A stretch of DNA of 64,000 nucleotides from Ceratothoa steindachneri (taxonomy: Eukaryota; Arthropoda; Malacostraca; Isopoda; Cymothoidae): contig OZ018335.1 in NCBI GenBank assembly GCA_963969495.1, forward strand, positions 84,736,354 to 84,800,353, written 5' to 3'. The number at the start of each line of letters is the position of its first letter. Positions within the stretch are counted from its first letter, which is position 1. The notes under the pieces are model-generated. The model did no database searches, was not told where the DNA came from, and saw nothing but the letters and a program-made list of their open reading frames with translations. This document shows, one piece after another, positions 10,735-20,369 of this stretch. Position numbers and translations under genes: made by a program.

Positions 10735-11915
10735 AAAATATTACCAATGAGTAGTTTTCGGTGATTAACGCCTATACTCTAAATTAATTTCACGAATCAG
10801 CACACAAATATTGTCCCCAATCAGATTTTCATTATAAGATGCTTGATAGCGGCGCTTAAAGTCCAGGAGATCTTAATGAAAGCGCTCGCCATGCTCATCG
10901 GAGTACGCTTCCATGTTCTCCTTAAATTTATCACGATGAGCGTCAAGAATATGGACTTTCAGGGACATCCTGCAAACCATCTTGCCTTAGTGTTATATCA
11001 AGTTCACAACGAGTGCTACATAGTTCTCGGCTTTGTGATTACCTAGAAAGCCCGGAATCACTGCGATAAAGCTGCCCCACGCAGCATTTTTCCTTCTAGT
11101 GAGCTTCTCGGGAAAGTCCTTGCAATCCATGATTTTTTTTTATTTGTGTATCGACAAAGAACTTGGCTTCCGCCTTTGCCACAAATAGCTTAGTAAATAA
11201 ATCTTGGATATACTTAAAAGCTGCACACTCCTATCTACAGCTCTGATGAATTGTTTCATAGGGCCCAATTTTTAGTACAGAGGAGTAAACAGTAATTTTC
11301 GGGGGCCTAACAAAGGCTACCATTTGATGTTTTTTCTCCTCACGCATATCACAGTTCGTTATAGCCAATCTCGCTGATGGTAGTGTGACACGGTGTCCCT
11401 GCTGTTCCAAAGGCAAAGACAACAAGGAAACTTGGTAAAGCCGCCTTGGAGACCCATCAACTGGCTACCATTTAGATGTCTCCGATAACTTCCAAGCCGT
11501 ACTCTTTATATTTCAATTCATCTAGCAAGATCTTAACACTGTTGTATTCCTCTTTGAGCTGGACCAAGGGAGAAAGGGAAAGAGATGAGTGGATACATGT
11601 TCCTGTTACGAATCAGCACTGCTTTGAGGCTCCTGGACGAGTTATTAATGAAGAGGCACCACTCGTTGGGGTTACAGTCGATTCAAATTGCCTAAAACAG
11701 ACCGGCCACATCGGGGCAAAAGCAAACTCATCTTGACGTGTAAAGAAGATTTAAGAACACTGGTGATGGTTTCCTAACCTGAAATTTGCACACTGTCATC
11801 TAACAAATTAAATTGCTTGAGCCTGGAGGTTAAAAGCTCGGCATTAGACTTTTTGTGAAACCAAGATCTCTGACAAGGTCGTTGAGATCTTTTTGGTTAT
11901 TAATGTCGCAGAATG
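10735..11915 (-). pseudogene. Decayed copy of an unnamed conserved invertebrate ORF family
   Basis: Minus-strand fragments, in order: DINNQKDLNDLVRDLGFTK, SNAELLTSRLKQFNLLDDSV, WCLFINNSSRSLKAVLIRN, LKEEYNSVKILLDELKYKEY, LCLWNSRDTVSHYHQRDW, GPMKQFIRAVDRS, AAFKYIQDLFTKLF, WGSFIAVIPGFLGNHKAENY, MSLKVHILDAHRDKFKENME and HGERFH. The collinear order over about 380 residues shows one ancestral protein. I know this pattern as a multicopy protein in arthropod assemblies without a named domain; whether it belongs to a transposon is not established. Many stops and frameshifts show decay. Its 5' side abuts repeat copy A at 11931. Confidence 0.65.
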
Positions 11916-11930
11916 CCCCCCTTTTTGTCC

Positions 11931-13575
11931 TAAGAGTGCTAATATTGTTATTTTAAAGAAGAGCCGTGGGAAACACGTAAGGATATAGAGCAACGCACAA
12001 TAATTCCCAAAATAAACTTATATTTTAACTTTAACAATTCAATACACAAAAATTAACAATTAAACACAGAAATACTCCGAATATTATAATACACAAAAAA
12101 TTAATTCAATTAGTTTGACCCTCGAAAAATTTGGTTAATTTCGCTACACACTTTAATATATAATATTTAGACTTATTGACTCTACTGGAGTTTAAATACC
12201 TCAGGTATGTTATTGGCGCCACGACGCGTGCGGACCGGCCAGATGTAGGTGGGCGAGATCACGAGGTAGTTTGGCGAGAGTAGCAGATGGGGTTCCACAC
12301 GGTATTAAGGGGGGGTTCTTCAAGGACGAGAACAATCATGGTGCTTTAGGCGGCACCAAGGTAGGCGTTGTCTTTCTGGTCAGAGTAAGTCGAACTTGGT
12401 TCTTAAACCAAGTTAACTTGGAGTGCGGTGTGACCACCGAGTAACGAGCTCGAGGGGAAGTTTTTCTCCTTCGCTACTTAATTCCTCATGGGCGAGGACT
12501 AAACTCGGGGAGGGTCTTCTTCAAGGGCGAGGATCGAGAAGGGGGGTTTCTCTGGCGAGAATAAGTAAAACTTGAATAAGTTAACTTAAAGGTGGGTTTG
12601 GTAACCAGGAACTAGCTCGAGGATGAGCTTCTTCTTACTTCCAGTCTTCCTCAAGGGCGAGGATAGAGGAGGGGGATTTCTCTGACGAGAATAAGTTGAA
12701 CTTGGTTCCTCAACCAAGTTAACTTATGGGTTTGGTGTAGCCACCGAGTAACGGGAGCCTTTTCCTTCTTCTTTTCTTAATTCTTCAAGGACGAGGAATA
12801 CCCCTGGTGTTTAAGATGCACCAGGATATGACGAGTCTCTCTGGCGATTAGTAAGTTGAACTGAACTAAGTTAACTTAGCGTTCGGTTTGATAACCAGGG
12901 ACTAGCTCGAGGATGAGCTCCTTTTTAGCCCCTAAAGGTAGGTAGCCCTGCCTTTCTTGCAGGGTACTTCTTGGTCTGGCGAGCTAAGTAAACTACCAAT
13001 CCAGTCTAGGTAACCCGGGTTCTTAATCCGAGGACTTCGTCACCTGGAGACTGACGTATTCTACCAATCCAGTCTAGGTAGCCCGTAATCTTAATCCGGG
13101 GACTTCGTTACCTGGAGACTGGCGTATTCTTCTAATCCAGTCTAGGTAGCCCGGGGTCTTAATCCGGGGACTTCGTCACCTGGAGACTGACGTATTCTAC
13201 CTCGATTTTTCCCAGGGTTTCTTATTTATTCCTTGCCACCCCACTGGGAGGGTGGTAAGAGGGAGTTGGGCTTGAAGACGGGCCCAGGAGGGCTCTTATG
13301 CCAAACTGTTTTTCTCACCAAGTCTTACATCGGCTCCTCGTTAGCCTTCGAGCTTGGGAGAAACACGTCTCCAATTTCTTACTTGACGTGAAATTGAATC
13401 TCACTCTCCTGGGGAAGATCTTGCTTTTTACAACCTTTCAGTCTTTCATAGCGACAAATGGCGCGGCGTTGCGGTTACGCACTTGACTTGATGGTGCCAG
13501 GGCCGGATGTCTTTGTGGTAATCGCCTCGGGACTCCACTGCGAGAGAACGGGGGAGTGACGATTCTTCTCCAGGG
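11931..13575. repeat. 1.6-kb modular dyad repeat, copy A
   Basis: It is homologous along its length to 40437-41970. From the left it has an AT-rich 250-bp block, a TTTAAATA box near 12190-12200, four hairpin modules of about 160 bp (near 12390, 12560, 12695 and 12850) in which TGAACTTGGTT-type and AACCAAGTTAACTT-type arms face each other, three 67-bp tandem units at 12996-13200, and a GC-rich right part. No coding potential was seen. The common left edge with copy B (TGCTAAT, preceded by different flanks) marks a true element boundary. It may be a solo LTR or the regulatory end of a larger element; no target duplication was found. Confidence 0.8.
12996..13200. repeat. 67-bp tandem units, three copies
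   Basis: The units begin with CCAATCCAGTCTAGGTA at about 12996, 13063 and 13131 and each ends ACCTGGAGACTG-CGTATTCT. The two ends of a unit are imperfectly complementary (CCAGTCT/AGACTGG and AGGT/ACCT). Copy B has only one unit, so this part has changed copy number since the two copies separated. Confidence 0.85.
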
Positions 13576-14006
13576 TAGTAGGGGTTTTTCTCTTCAGTTG
13601 CACCTCTCTCATTTGGATTAAGGACTTCACCCTCTCATGAACTGCTTTTCCTTGGTAAAAACTGCTGCTTTAATTTTATAGAAGTGGGTATCGCGAGATC
13701 AGAACTGTGTGGCACTGGTGCAATAGATTACTGAAGGTGTGGATACATGATAACAGGCGCATTTTTGCCTGTTCGACGTTTAGAATGGTTCACCATGCTG
13801 GAGAAATAATTGCTTGAGTGGTCAGTTGGTTCCCTCCAAATTCGTGAGATTATTACATTCATAGCTCTCTTTTCTCCTCTGTGCACCTTGTAATAAAACA
13901 AAATTTTAAACATAAGTATAAATATCGAAATACTTTTCAATTAGTGTTATTAGAAATATTAAAACAAAAAATCCAATATCCAAAAAAACAAAAGACATTA
14001 GATTTT

Positions 14007-14009
<3 letters not shown>
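13576..14009. other. Unassigned flank between repeat A and (TA)n
   Basis: No recognised similarity was seen. A frame at 13728-13940 on the minus strand has no family resemblance. Confidence 0.4.

Positions 14010-14041
<32 letters not shown>
14010..14041. repeat. (TA)n microsatellite
   Basis: Uninterrupted TA dinucleotides. Confidence 0.98.
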
Positions 14042-14044
<3 letters not shown>

Positions 14045-14125
14045 TCTATTAAACCACATTGAAAGAGAAAAAGAAATAATTTTTTACTTGCAGTAATATT
14101 TTTATTACCTTTTTCGAAAAAATCC

Positions 14126-14188
14126 GTGCAGGAGCCGATTCGAACCAGGCACACTGAGGCAGTGAGCACTGCTTTGATCGCGCTACTT
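14126..14188 (-). ncRNA. tRNA-like segment (SINE head or tRNA pseudogene)
   Basis: On the minus strand it carries GGTTCGAATCGG, a good RNA polymerase III B box, about 35 nt after TAGCGCGATCAAAGCA, an A-box-like string. The anticodon arm does not fold into a convincing 5-bp stem with a 7-nt loop, so it is not a functional tRNA. A tRNA-derived SINE cut by the neighbouring (TA)n tract is the simplest reading. Confidence 0.45.

Positions 14189-14190
<2 letters not shown>

Positions 14191-14257
<67 letters not shown>
14191..14257. repeat. (TA)n microsatellite
   Basis: About 67 bp of TA dinucleotides. Frames read through it are YIYIY repeats and are not genes. Confidence 0.98.
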
Positions 14258-14260
<3 letters not shown>

Positions 14261-15055
14261 CCTTCCAGGGTTCTTTTGAAAAGCTCTGAGGTGAAAGGAG
14301 GCACCAAAGTTTTATCTTGATCTCAAACTTGCACGCCTAAATATGCCCTGTAGGCCTCTCACATTTTAGCCGATCTCTCTACAGAGTGTTTTTTCGCTCT
14401 TGCCTCTTTCCATTCGCAACGCACATAGCAAAATACATCTGTCGGACACTTACAACATCTTGATGCCATATGTGACGAATGCTTCTATCAATGACGAGTT
14501 TCGATGTCTGCGCTGTGATTGCTAGAGTTAAACTGAGCTGTTAAGTAGAGATTTTGGTATTTATACAGTTATCTACGTTGCCAGATTGTTCTAGAAATTC
14601 TTCAATCATATACAAAATTCGCGAAAGCTCTAGAAAGCTCTACACTTTATTTTTCACCAAATTAGTGCTGAATCTATGTGGAATGTATGAGAACTGTCAT
14701 TTCTGTCCAGGTCGCAAAAAAAAAAAAAAAATATAACGGAAATAATAGCTATTACTACTGTATTACTGTTTCTATAACTTTTTAAATACATTAAGTATAT
14801 CATGTCTATGCAATAACTGAAAAAAACATAACCCTTGAAACTTTTTATATATTTTTACTATTTGCATCAAAATAATGTTATTTACCATAAATGGGCTAAT
14901 TTACAAATTCAATGTCCTAGCCACCAAAGCAAAGTTTAGGAATTAAAATTGAATTTTTATTTAGTAGTGCCACAAACAATTTGGAAATAATATTTTTAAC
15001 CTAAGTACAAGAAAAAAGTGAAATTTTGTTATACAGTTATACAGCTTATACAGAC
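14258..15055. other. AT-rich stretch, nothing recognised
   Basis: It holds a poly-A run near 14717-14731 and no coding or repeat similarity that I can support. Confidence 0.4.
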
Positions 15056-15128
15056 CGCTAGTCTTCAATCAGTTAACGCCCGGCCTTCGCATTCGAGAGA
15101 TCGTTCATTTGAATATCGGTGAAAGCTG
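15056..15128 (+). ncRNA. Second tRNA-like segment
   Basis: CTTCAATCAGTTAACGCCCG resembles an A box and D arm, and GAGAGATCGTTCATTTGAATA ends in a degraded B box about 35-40 nt later. The length fits a tRNA. The B box is broken by extra bases, so a tRNA-derived SINE or a pseudo-tRNA is likelier than a gene. Confidence 0.35.
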
Positions 15129-15994
15129 TTTTTTATGATTCGAGTGACGCGATCATGACTTAGAGAACTCATATATTACTTACTTTTTAGGTTACAGAAA
15201 GTTTTTGATAGTAATTGAAATTTCTAGAATATTCGAGAAAGTTCCTAAAACTTTCTAGAATGTTCAGAAAAATATGAAGTTAACTTTTAAATATATCATT
15301 GATCAGGTCACATAAGCAAAGTTTGAAGATATAATAATCATATCCTATACATTATATGCATAACAAATATGGAAATAGCTCTTTATTACAAGAGAACAAA
15401 AAATTTAAAGTTTTGTTACATAATGTAATAGAAAAGAACAAATAGGCCATTTGAAACGAGACCCCAAAAGTTACATTTTTCTTTGGAGAGACAATCATTT
15501 TTCATGACATGAAGACCAAAAGCAAAACTTGTCCTCTTTTCTCTATTCTTTTTTGGTGATGTGTAATATGCCTACAATATCCAATTTTGTTCATTAAGGC
15601 TGCATCGCAATTTTGATAGGTTAATGATCAAAGGACTGGAAAACAGCGATCATTGATTTTTTCAAAATCGAGATATATGTATATCGCGTATTCCTTTAGA
15701 AGAATTTAATGGAGGATATATAGTATTTTAAATTCGATAATATCATTTGTGTGACCTCTCTTCATAAGGATTATATGAAGTGATGCGAGTATTTTTTTAG
15801 TGATTTTTACAAAATAAACATAATAAATTCAAGGTTCAGAAAAATTACAAGCGGCTAAAACTAATAATATACAATCTACGAGTTGACAATTCAATGGGTA
15901 AATTATTAATGCAAATGATCGCGAATGCGAGAACAGAAATGTAGCGAATATGGACAAAAGCATTGGGATAAGTTCAGGCCGTTTTGGAAGTCGC
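15129..15994. other. AT-rich stretch, nothing recognised
   Basis: It contains TTCTAGAA-type short palindromes near 15220-15260 and no recognised coding. Confidence 0.4.
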
Positions 15995-16259
15995 CATACG
16001 TAACGGATGGCCCAAAAGTTATTTCACATCTTTAAAAATTAATAACACAAAAACTAATTAAGTTATAAAAGTAAATGATATATAAAATGAAAGAAAAAAT
16101 CTTGGACTTTCATTATTTAAATATAATATTCTTCAAATATTCTCCATTATTGATAAAACGAAGGCGGATTCTTTGCACCATATTTTCCATGAAATTTTCG
16201 AAAACATCATGAGTTATTTTGTTGATTTCTTCAATAATGTTTTAATTTAATTCTTGAGG

Positions 16260-16925
16260 ATTATTTGGTTAATTTACGTATACCTTTTCTTTAAGGTATT
16301 CCAAAAGGAAAAAATCTGGAAGGGTAAAATCAGGTGATCGTGGTGGCCAAGAAACGTCACCTAAACGTAAAATAACCGACCAGGGAAGGCTGCTCTTAGT
16401 GTTGCCATGGTTTCTCGTGCTGTGTGTTTTTTCGCCCCATCTTATTGAAACCACATATTGTGCATATAAAAATCTTCCAGTTCTGGCAATAAATAATCTT
16501 GTAGCATTTCTCTGTCAGTGTTAACTGTTACTGTCAATGTTTTTCTGTCATCATCCTCGAAGAAGTAGGGACCAATAATTCTCCAACTGGTTATGCCGCA
16601 CCAAACCGTAACTTTCTGTGCATAAAGAGGCTGTTCGTGAATTATCATGGGGTTTTCAGCACACCAGAATCTGCAATTTTGTTTATTAAGGTATCCAATA
16701 ATATGAAAATGGGCTTCATCGGACGTGATTAGGTGCGAGGTAAAAGTCGGATCATTTATTATTCCCAAAATGCGCGTGCAAAGTTTATTCTTTTTTTTAA
16801 TGGTCTGCAATATTTAATTATTGAGTTATTTGAATTTTTTATGAATGAAGTTTCAATTATTTTGTTAGGATGCGTTGCAATGATGTTCGAGAAATTCCTA
16901 GTTGACGTTTGTGGCTGTTGTTGAA
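16260..16925 (-). pseudogene. IS630/mariner-type transposase, left arm
   Basis: The minus strand from 16922 reads SHKRQLGISRTSLQRILTK (linker/HTH), then LITSDEAHFHIIGYLNKQNC (first catalytic Asp), ENPMIIHEQPLYAQKVTVWC, IIGPYFFEDDD, NMWFQ followed by a stop and DGAKKHTARETMATLRAAFP (second Asp), and SWPPRSPDFTLPDFF (third Asp). The N-terminal HTH start is missing. All three acidic residues remain, but the frame has several stops and frameshifts. It is the same family as the copy at 7.8-9.05 kb. Confidence 0.8.
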
Positions 16926-16927
16926 CA

Positions 16928-17235
16928 CTGGTTAACTATGGCAACACTAAGAGCAGCTTTCCCTGGTCGGTTAATTTCACGTTTAGGTGACGTTTCTTGG
17001 CCACCAGGATCACCTGATTTTACCCCTCCATTTTTTAACTTTGGGGATATCTTAAAGAAAAGGTATACGTAAATAAACCAAATAATCTTTAAGAATTAAA
17101 ATAAAACATCATTGAAGAAATCGACAAAATCACTCATGATGTTTTGGAAAATGTCATGGAAAATATAGTGCAAAGAATCCGCCTTTGTTTTAACAATAAT
17201 GGAGATCAGTTGAAAAATATTATATTTAAATAATA
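16928..17235 (+). pseudogene. IS630/mariner-type transposase 3' end, right arm
   Basis: The plus strand reads TMATLRAAFPGRLISRLGDV, then SWPPGSPDFTPPFF (third catalytic Asp) and a frameshifted C-terminal tail. It is a diverged copy of the left arm's 3' end in opposite orientation, and contains nothing upstream of the block following the second catalytic Asp. Confidence 0.75.
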
Positions 17236-17449
17236 AAAACTAAAGATCTCTTCTTTCATTTTATATATCACTCACTTTTATAACTTAATTAGGTTTTGTG
17301 TTTTTAATTTTTAAATATGTGAAGTAACTTTTGGGCCATCCGTTATAAAGAACCCTAGGCAGCAGAAGAGAGTTGGTTGCTACTTACAAAGGTGAAATTT
17401 CTCTCCCTCTTTATCCCTTTCCCTAACTTCGTGACAAGAATTTCTTTTT

Positions 17450-18330
17450 ATCAAACGTATGTTTGGTTATCGGTCCCAAATGTCTATTGATTTCAAAGTT
17501 GACGAATTCCTTAGCCAATATCAACAATGTTCAATGTTATTTTTAGTCAAGAATAAGGTTATTGCCCTTGTGTCGTGCAAAGTGCGCCCTCAGGATGAAA
17601 AATACAGTGATCATCCCCAAATTGGTCCTGAAATACTGGTAAAAGTTGCTGATCTACAATTTTTGGCACCATTTTAAGTTTATGGCAGTGTTTTAGGAAA
17701 AATTGTTAGATTCAATTCTTGTAGGTGAGAAGCAGCCACATACAGAGAGTGACGGTATCCTACACCGATACACGATACAGAACTCGTGTATACGGTCCCC
17801 TTTTCTGTTCCCAACGAGGAATCTTACAGAACCATTGAACAAGCTGAAGGGTGTTTCATCAGAGAACATCACTTTGCTCCACTCTTCAAGAATACATTCT
17901 TTATATTTTTTAAAAAGTGGAGCCTATGCATAAGGTTCTTTTTTGTAAGATGAGGCTTCTTTGCAGCTAATATCGACTTGAGACATTTTTCAAAATTTTT
18001 CTGCCACACTGTGCACCCTGAAGCGATCACACCTCTCTCTTTTCAAACATGAGTAAGCTTGGCACTGGAAAAAACCTGATCCTTGAGCTGTGATCTTACC
18101 AGCAAGCAATCATGGCGTCATTTAAAGTTTTGAGCATCCTTTTTTTAAAATTTATTAATGATCCTACAGATGGTGTTTCTTGATGCAATACCCTTCGCAA
18201 CTATGTCCTTGCATATAAGGTCACTTTAGTGTAGAGCAACAATGGTTGCTCTTTCACGTTTATTTACGCTTTAGCCAGCAGAAACACCATATATTTAGGC
18301 AAATAGATGACATATCTCATCAAAGCAAGA
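17450..18330 (-). pseudogene. Tc1-like transposase, decayed
   Basis: Minus-strand fragments in order: ILAAKKPHLTKKNLMHRLHF, WSKVMFSDETPFSLFNGSVR (first catalytic Asp in FSDE), GNRKGDRIHEFCIVYRCRIP, SLSVCGCFSP (the usual VMVWGCF), then GRTLHDTRAITLFLTKNNIE (region of the second Asp) and WLRNSSTLKSIDIWDR, where the third acidic motif of the NSPDLNPIENLWD type has lost its Asp. Several frames and stops are involved. A related fragment lies at 46.9-47.3 kb. Confidence 0.75.
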
Positions 18331-18499
18331 TACTTCTAGCCGAATATAAAAATACGTATACGAGTTTAGTGACGAAAATGCCTACAACGTCAGCCAACTA
18401 AACTTTGTTTTTACACAAAGTCCCCAATACTGCCTAGTTCAATTTTTTTTTTTTTGGGGGGGGGGAAATTTCGTCTCCTCAGCCAGGTAGCTGAACGGC

Positions 18500-18655
18500 C
18501 AGTTACTTGAGTGAGTAGCTTCTCAGGTATTTTTTCTTGAATGTCCGGTTACTCGAGTGAGAAGCATGTGGCATTTTTAGCTTTACGATATCCTTTGGTT
18601 TGTTGAGCAGCTCCTCAGAAAGATGGCTGAATATCCGGTTACCTGAGTGAATAAC
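18500..18655. repeat. Reiterated terminal motif in the left Merlin end
   Basis: The motif GGTTACYYGAGTGA (first copy CAGTTACTTGAGTGA) recurs at about 18501, 18546 and 18637 as successive diverged direct repeats inside the left end. The right end has a single copy. Confidence 0.7.
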
Positions 18656-18849
18656 ATGCGATATTTTTAGTTTAACGGTATTATTTGGTTTATTTGGAAG
18701 TATAAGCATTGTTTTCACCTTTAAAAAATGACAAAGTACTAACTTGATAGCGACTTGAAAAATATTTGCAAGAAAGAGATATTGTGCATCAGCAGAGAAG
18801 TTGCATAAATAGACACAGCATGAAACTTTCATTATATCAATACCCACCT

Positions 18850-19590
18850 GTATGGCACTGTCACAAACAAGGGTGTAAAAGCAAAGCCGGATTGAGGATC
18901 AATACCTGGCTAGAAGGGTAAAAAATACCTATGGAAACAATCATCATTTTCGTTCATGCATGATGCAACAACTTAACAACTACTGATTTTTTTGTAAAGA
19001 ACATATAAAAATATCATGAAATGCTATTTCTGACTGGAAGAACTATCTCCGTGAAGTGTGCGAAAAATCGCTAATCCAAAATCCTGTAAAGATCGGTGGA
19101 AACGGATTGACAACAGAAATGGATGAATCCTTGTTCTCGCGAAGAAAGAATAATGTCGGGAGGGTTTGGTCAGTGCAGTGGGGTTCCAGGGAGATTTGCA
19201 GGAAAACGCGCGAGTGTTTCATTTAGGAAGTTCCTGATAGATCGGCAGAAACATTATTCTATATAATTAAAGAATGTATATTGCCTGGCACTACAATTGT
19301 TTCTGATAAGTGGCGTGCATGCAATGGTATGATTCCGTGCCAAGATGCGGTATAAACATTCTACTGTTAACCACTGGAAGAACTTTAAATTTATATCCAG
19401 AAACAAGTGCCTACACAGACCAAATAAAGTCGCCTAAGGCCAAGGTGAAAATGAGGAATAAAATAGAATGTGAAACCGCTCGTTCTCTGATCGAATCTTA
19501 TATGTGCGAATTTTAATGGAGGCAACGAAATAAAGGAAAAGACTTAGTTGCTAAAATTTACAAATACATTGTAAAGTTTTATCCATTAAA
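18850..19590 (+). pseudogene. Merlin transposase (ISXO2-like DDE), inactive
   Basis: Plus-strand blocks: DWKNYLREVCEKSLIQNPVK, IGGNGLTTEMDESLFSRRKN (first catalytic Asp in MDES), NVGRVWSVQWGSREICRKTR, EVPDRSAETLFYIIKECILP, GTTIVSDKWRACNG (second Asp in SDKW), then TDQIKSPKAKVKMRNKIECE and TARSLIESYMCEF. In Merlin transposases the third catalytic residue is a Glu in the IES-W motif after HTQ/TDQ; here the motif reads IKSPK, a Glu-to-Lys change. One stop and two or more frameshifts also disrupt it. The enzyme should be dead. Confidence 0.85.
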
Positions 19591-19689
19591 TAATGCTTAG
19601 CTTTTAATTATTTTACTTCCCTGGACCTTTATTTTTTCTACTAAATAATATTTAGTTTTAACTGTTTTTTAGTTCCCATAACTTTTACT

Positions 19690-20195
19690 TTAGTTGCGTG
19701 CGACTCTATATTTCACTATGTCAGTCTTTGGGGTGGTCGGTTGGTCAGTCGGTCGGTTTTTCTGTAGGTCTGCCCCCGTTTTTCTTTTTTTATAATAACA
19801 TTTTAATTATTCGGCCGATTCCTAGGAAATTTGAAACCTTTATGTTGTTTTACATTCTCTTTTGAATAATATGATTGCCCCTTCGTCCCAGGGTTATCCC
19901 CAAAATTATTTTGTTTTGGCAATAACATCATAACTACTTGGCCGACTCTAATGAAATTTAAAAGCCTTATGTTGTTTTACATTTTATTTCAAGTTTAGCC
20001 TTGAAATTATTTGGCATTAACTTCATAACTATTCTTGCGGATTCAAACGATATTTGAAACGCTTATGCTGTTTTACATTCTCTTTCAAATGATATAATTG
20101 CCAAGATCCTCACAAGATTAATCCGGGAATTATTGAAAGTTATAAAGGTCGTAAGGTCATAAATCAAAATACATGAGAGCACGCGACTTTGGTTA
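19690..20195 (+). mobile_element. 120-bp-unit MITE-like repeat, copy 1 (inside Merlin)
   Basis: Its ends carry short inverted GTYGCGTGC-type motifs (GTTGCGTGCGACTCT left, reverse complement GTCGCGTGCTCTCAT right). After a GGTCGG/GTCAGTCGG-rich head it holds three diverged units of about 100-140 bp, each with AATAACATCATAACTA, a CGGCCGATTC-like motif, TTATGTTGTTTTACATT and CAA-ATGATATAATTGCC. The same structure recurs at 40.06-40.33 and 51.29-51.81 kb in the other orientation. It lies between the Merlin transposase and the Merlin right end, so it inserted there. Confidence 0.8.
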
Positions 20196-20369
20196 GCAGA
20201 TCTTTTTTTTTACTCCCTCCTATTCGCCCCACCAAACAATAAAAATAACATAAGAAAAATCCCATCCCTCGATTTCCGCACATGAGAAAGGCAGTTCAGA
20301 TATATATCTGAGGGTATAGTCACTCGAGTAACCCCCTGTTCAGCCATCTGGCTCAGGAGACGAAATCGC

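Larger units (their letters stand above)
15996..17348. mobile_element. Fold-back IS630/mariner composite
   Basis: The two ends are inverted copies starting ACGGATGGCCCAAAAGTTA, flanked by TA on both sides (left near 16001, right near 17344). The inverted arms extend about 410 bp (16003-16412 and 16935-17345). Each arm contains the 3' part of the same transposase reading towards the outside, so the element is two 5'-truncated copies joined head to head. The TA flanks suggest it moved, or was bounded, as a unit. Confidence 0.85.
18466..20367 (+). mobile_element. Merlin DNA transposon
   Basis: Terminal inverted repeats of about 48 bp match between 18466-18514 (TTTCGTCTCCTCAGCCAGG on the plus strand) and 20320-20367 (reverse complement TTTCGTCTCCTGAGCCAGA). 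They enclose a transposase of the IS1016/ISXO2-like DDE type typical of Merlin. A different non-autonomous element is inserted between the transposase and the right end (19690-20195). Target duplications are not visible, as the left flank is a low-complexity T/G run. Confidence 0.75.

Noticed and set aside
14126..14188. Functional tRNA gene
   Set aside because: The B box is good but the anticodon arm does not pair properly and no 7-bp acceptor stem is visible.
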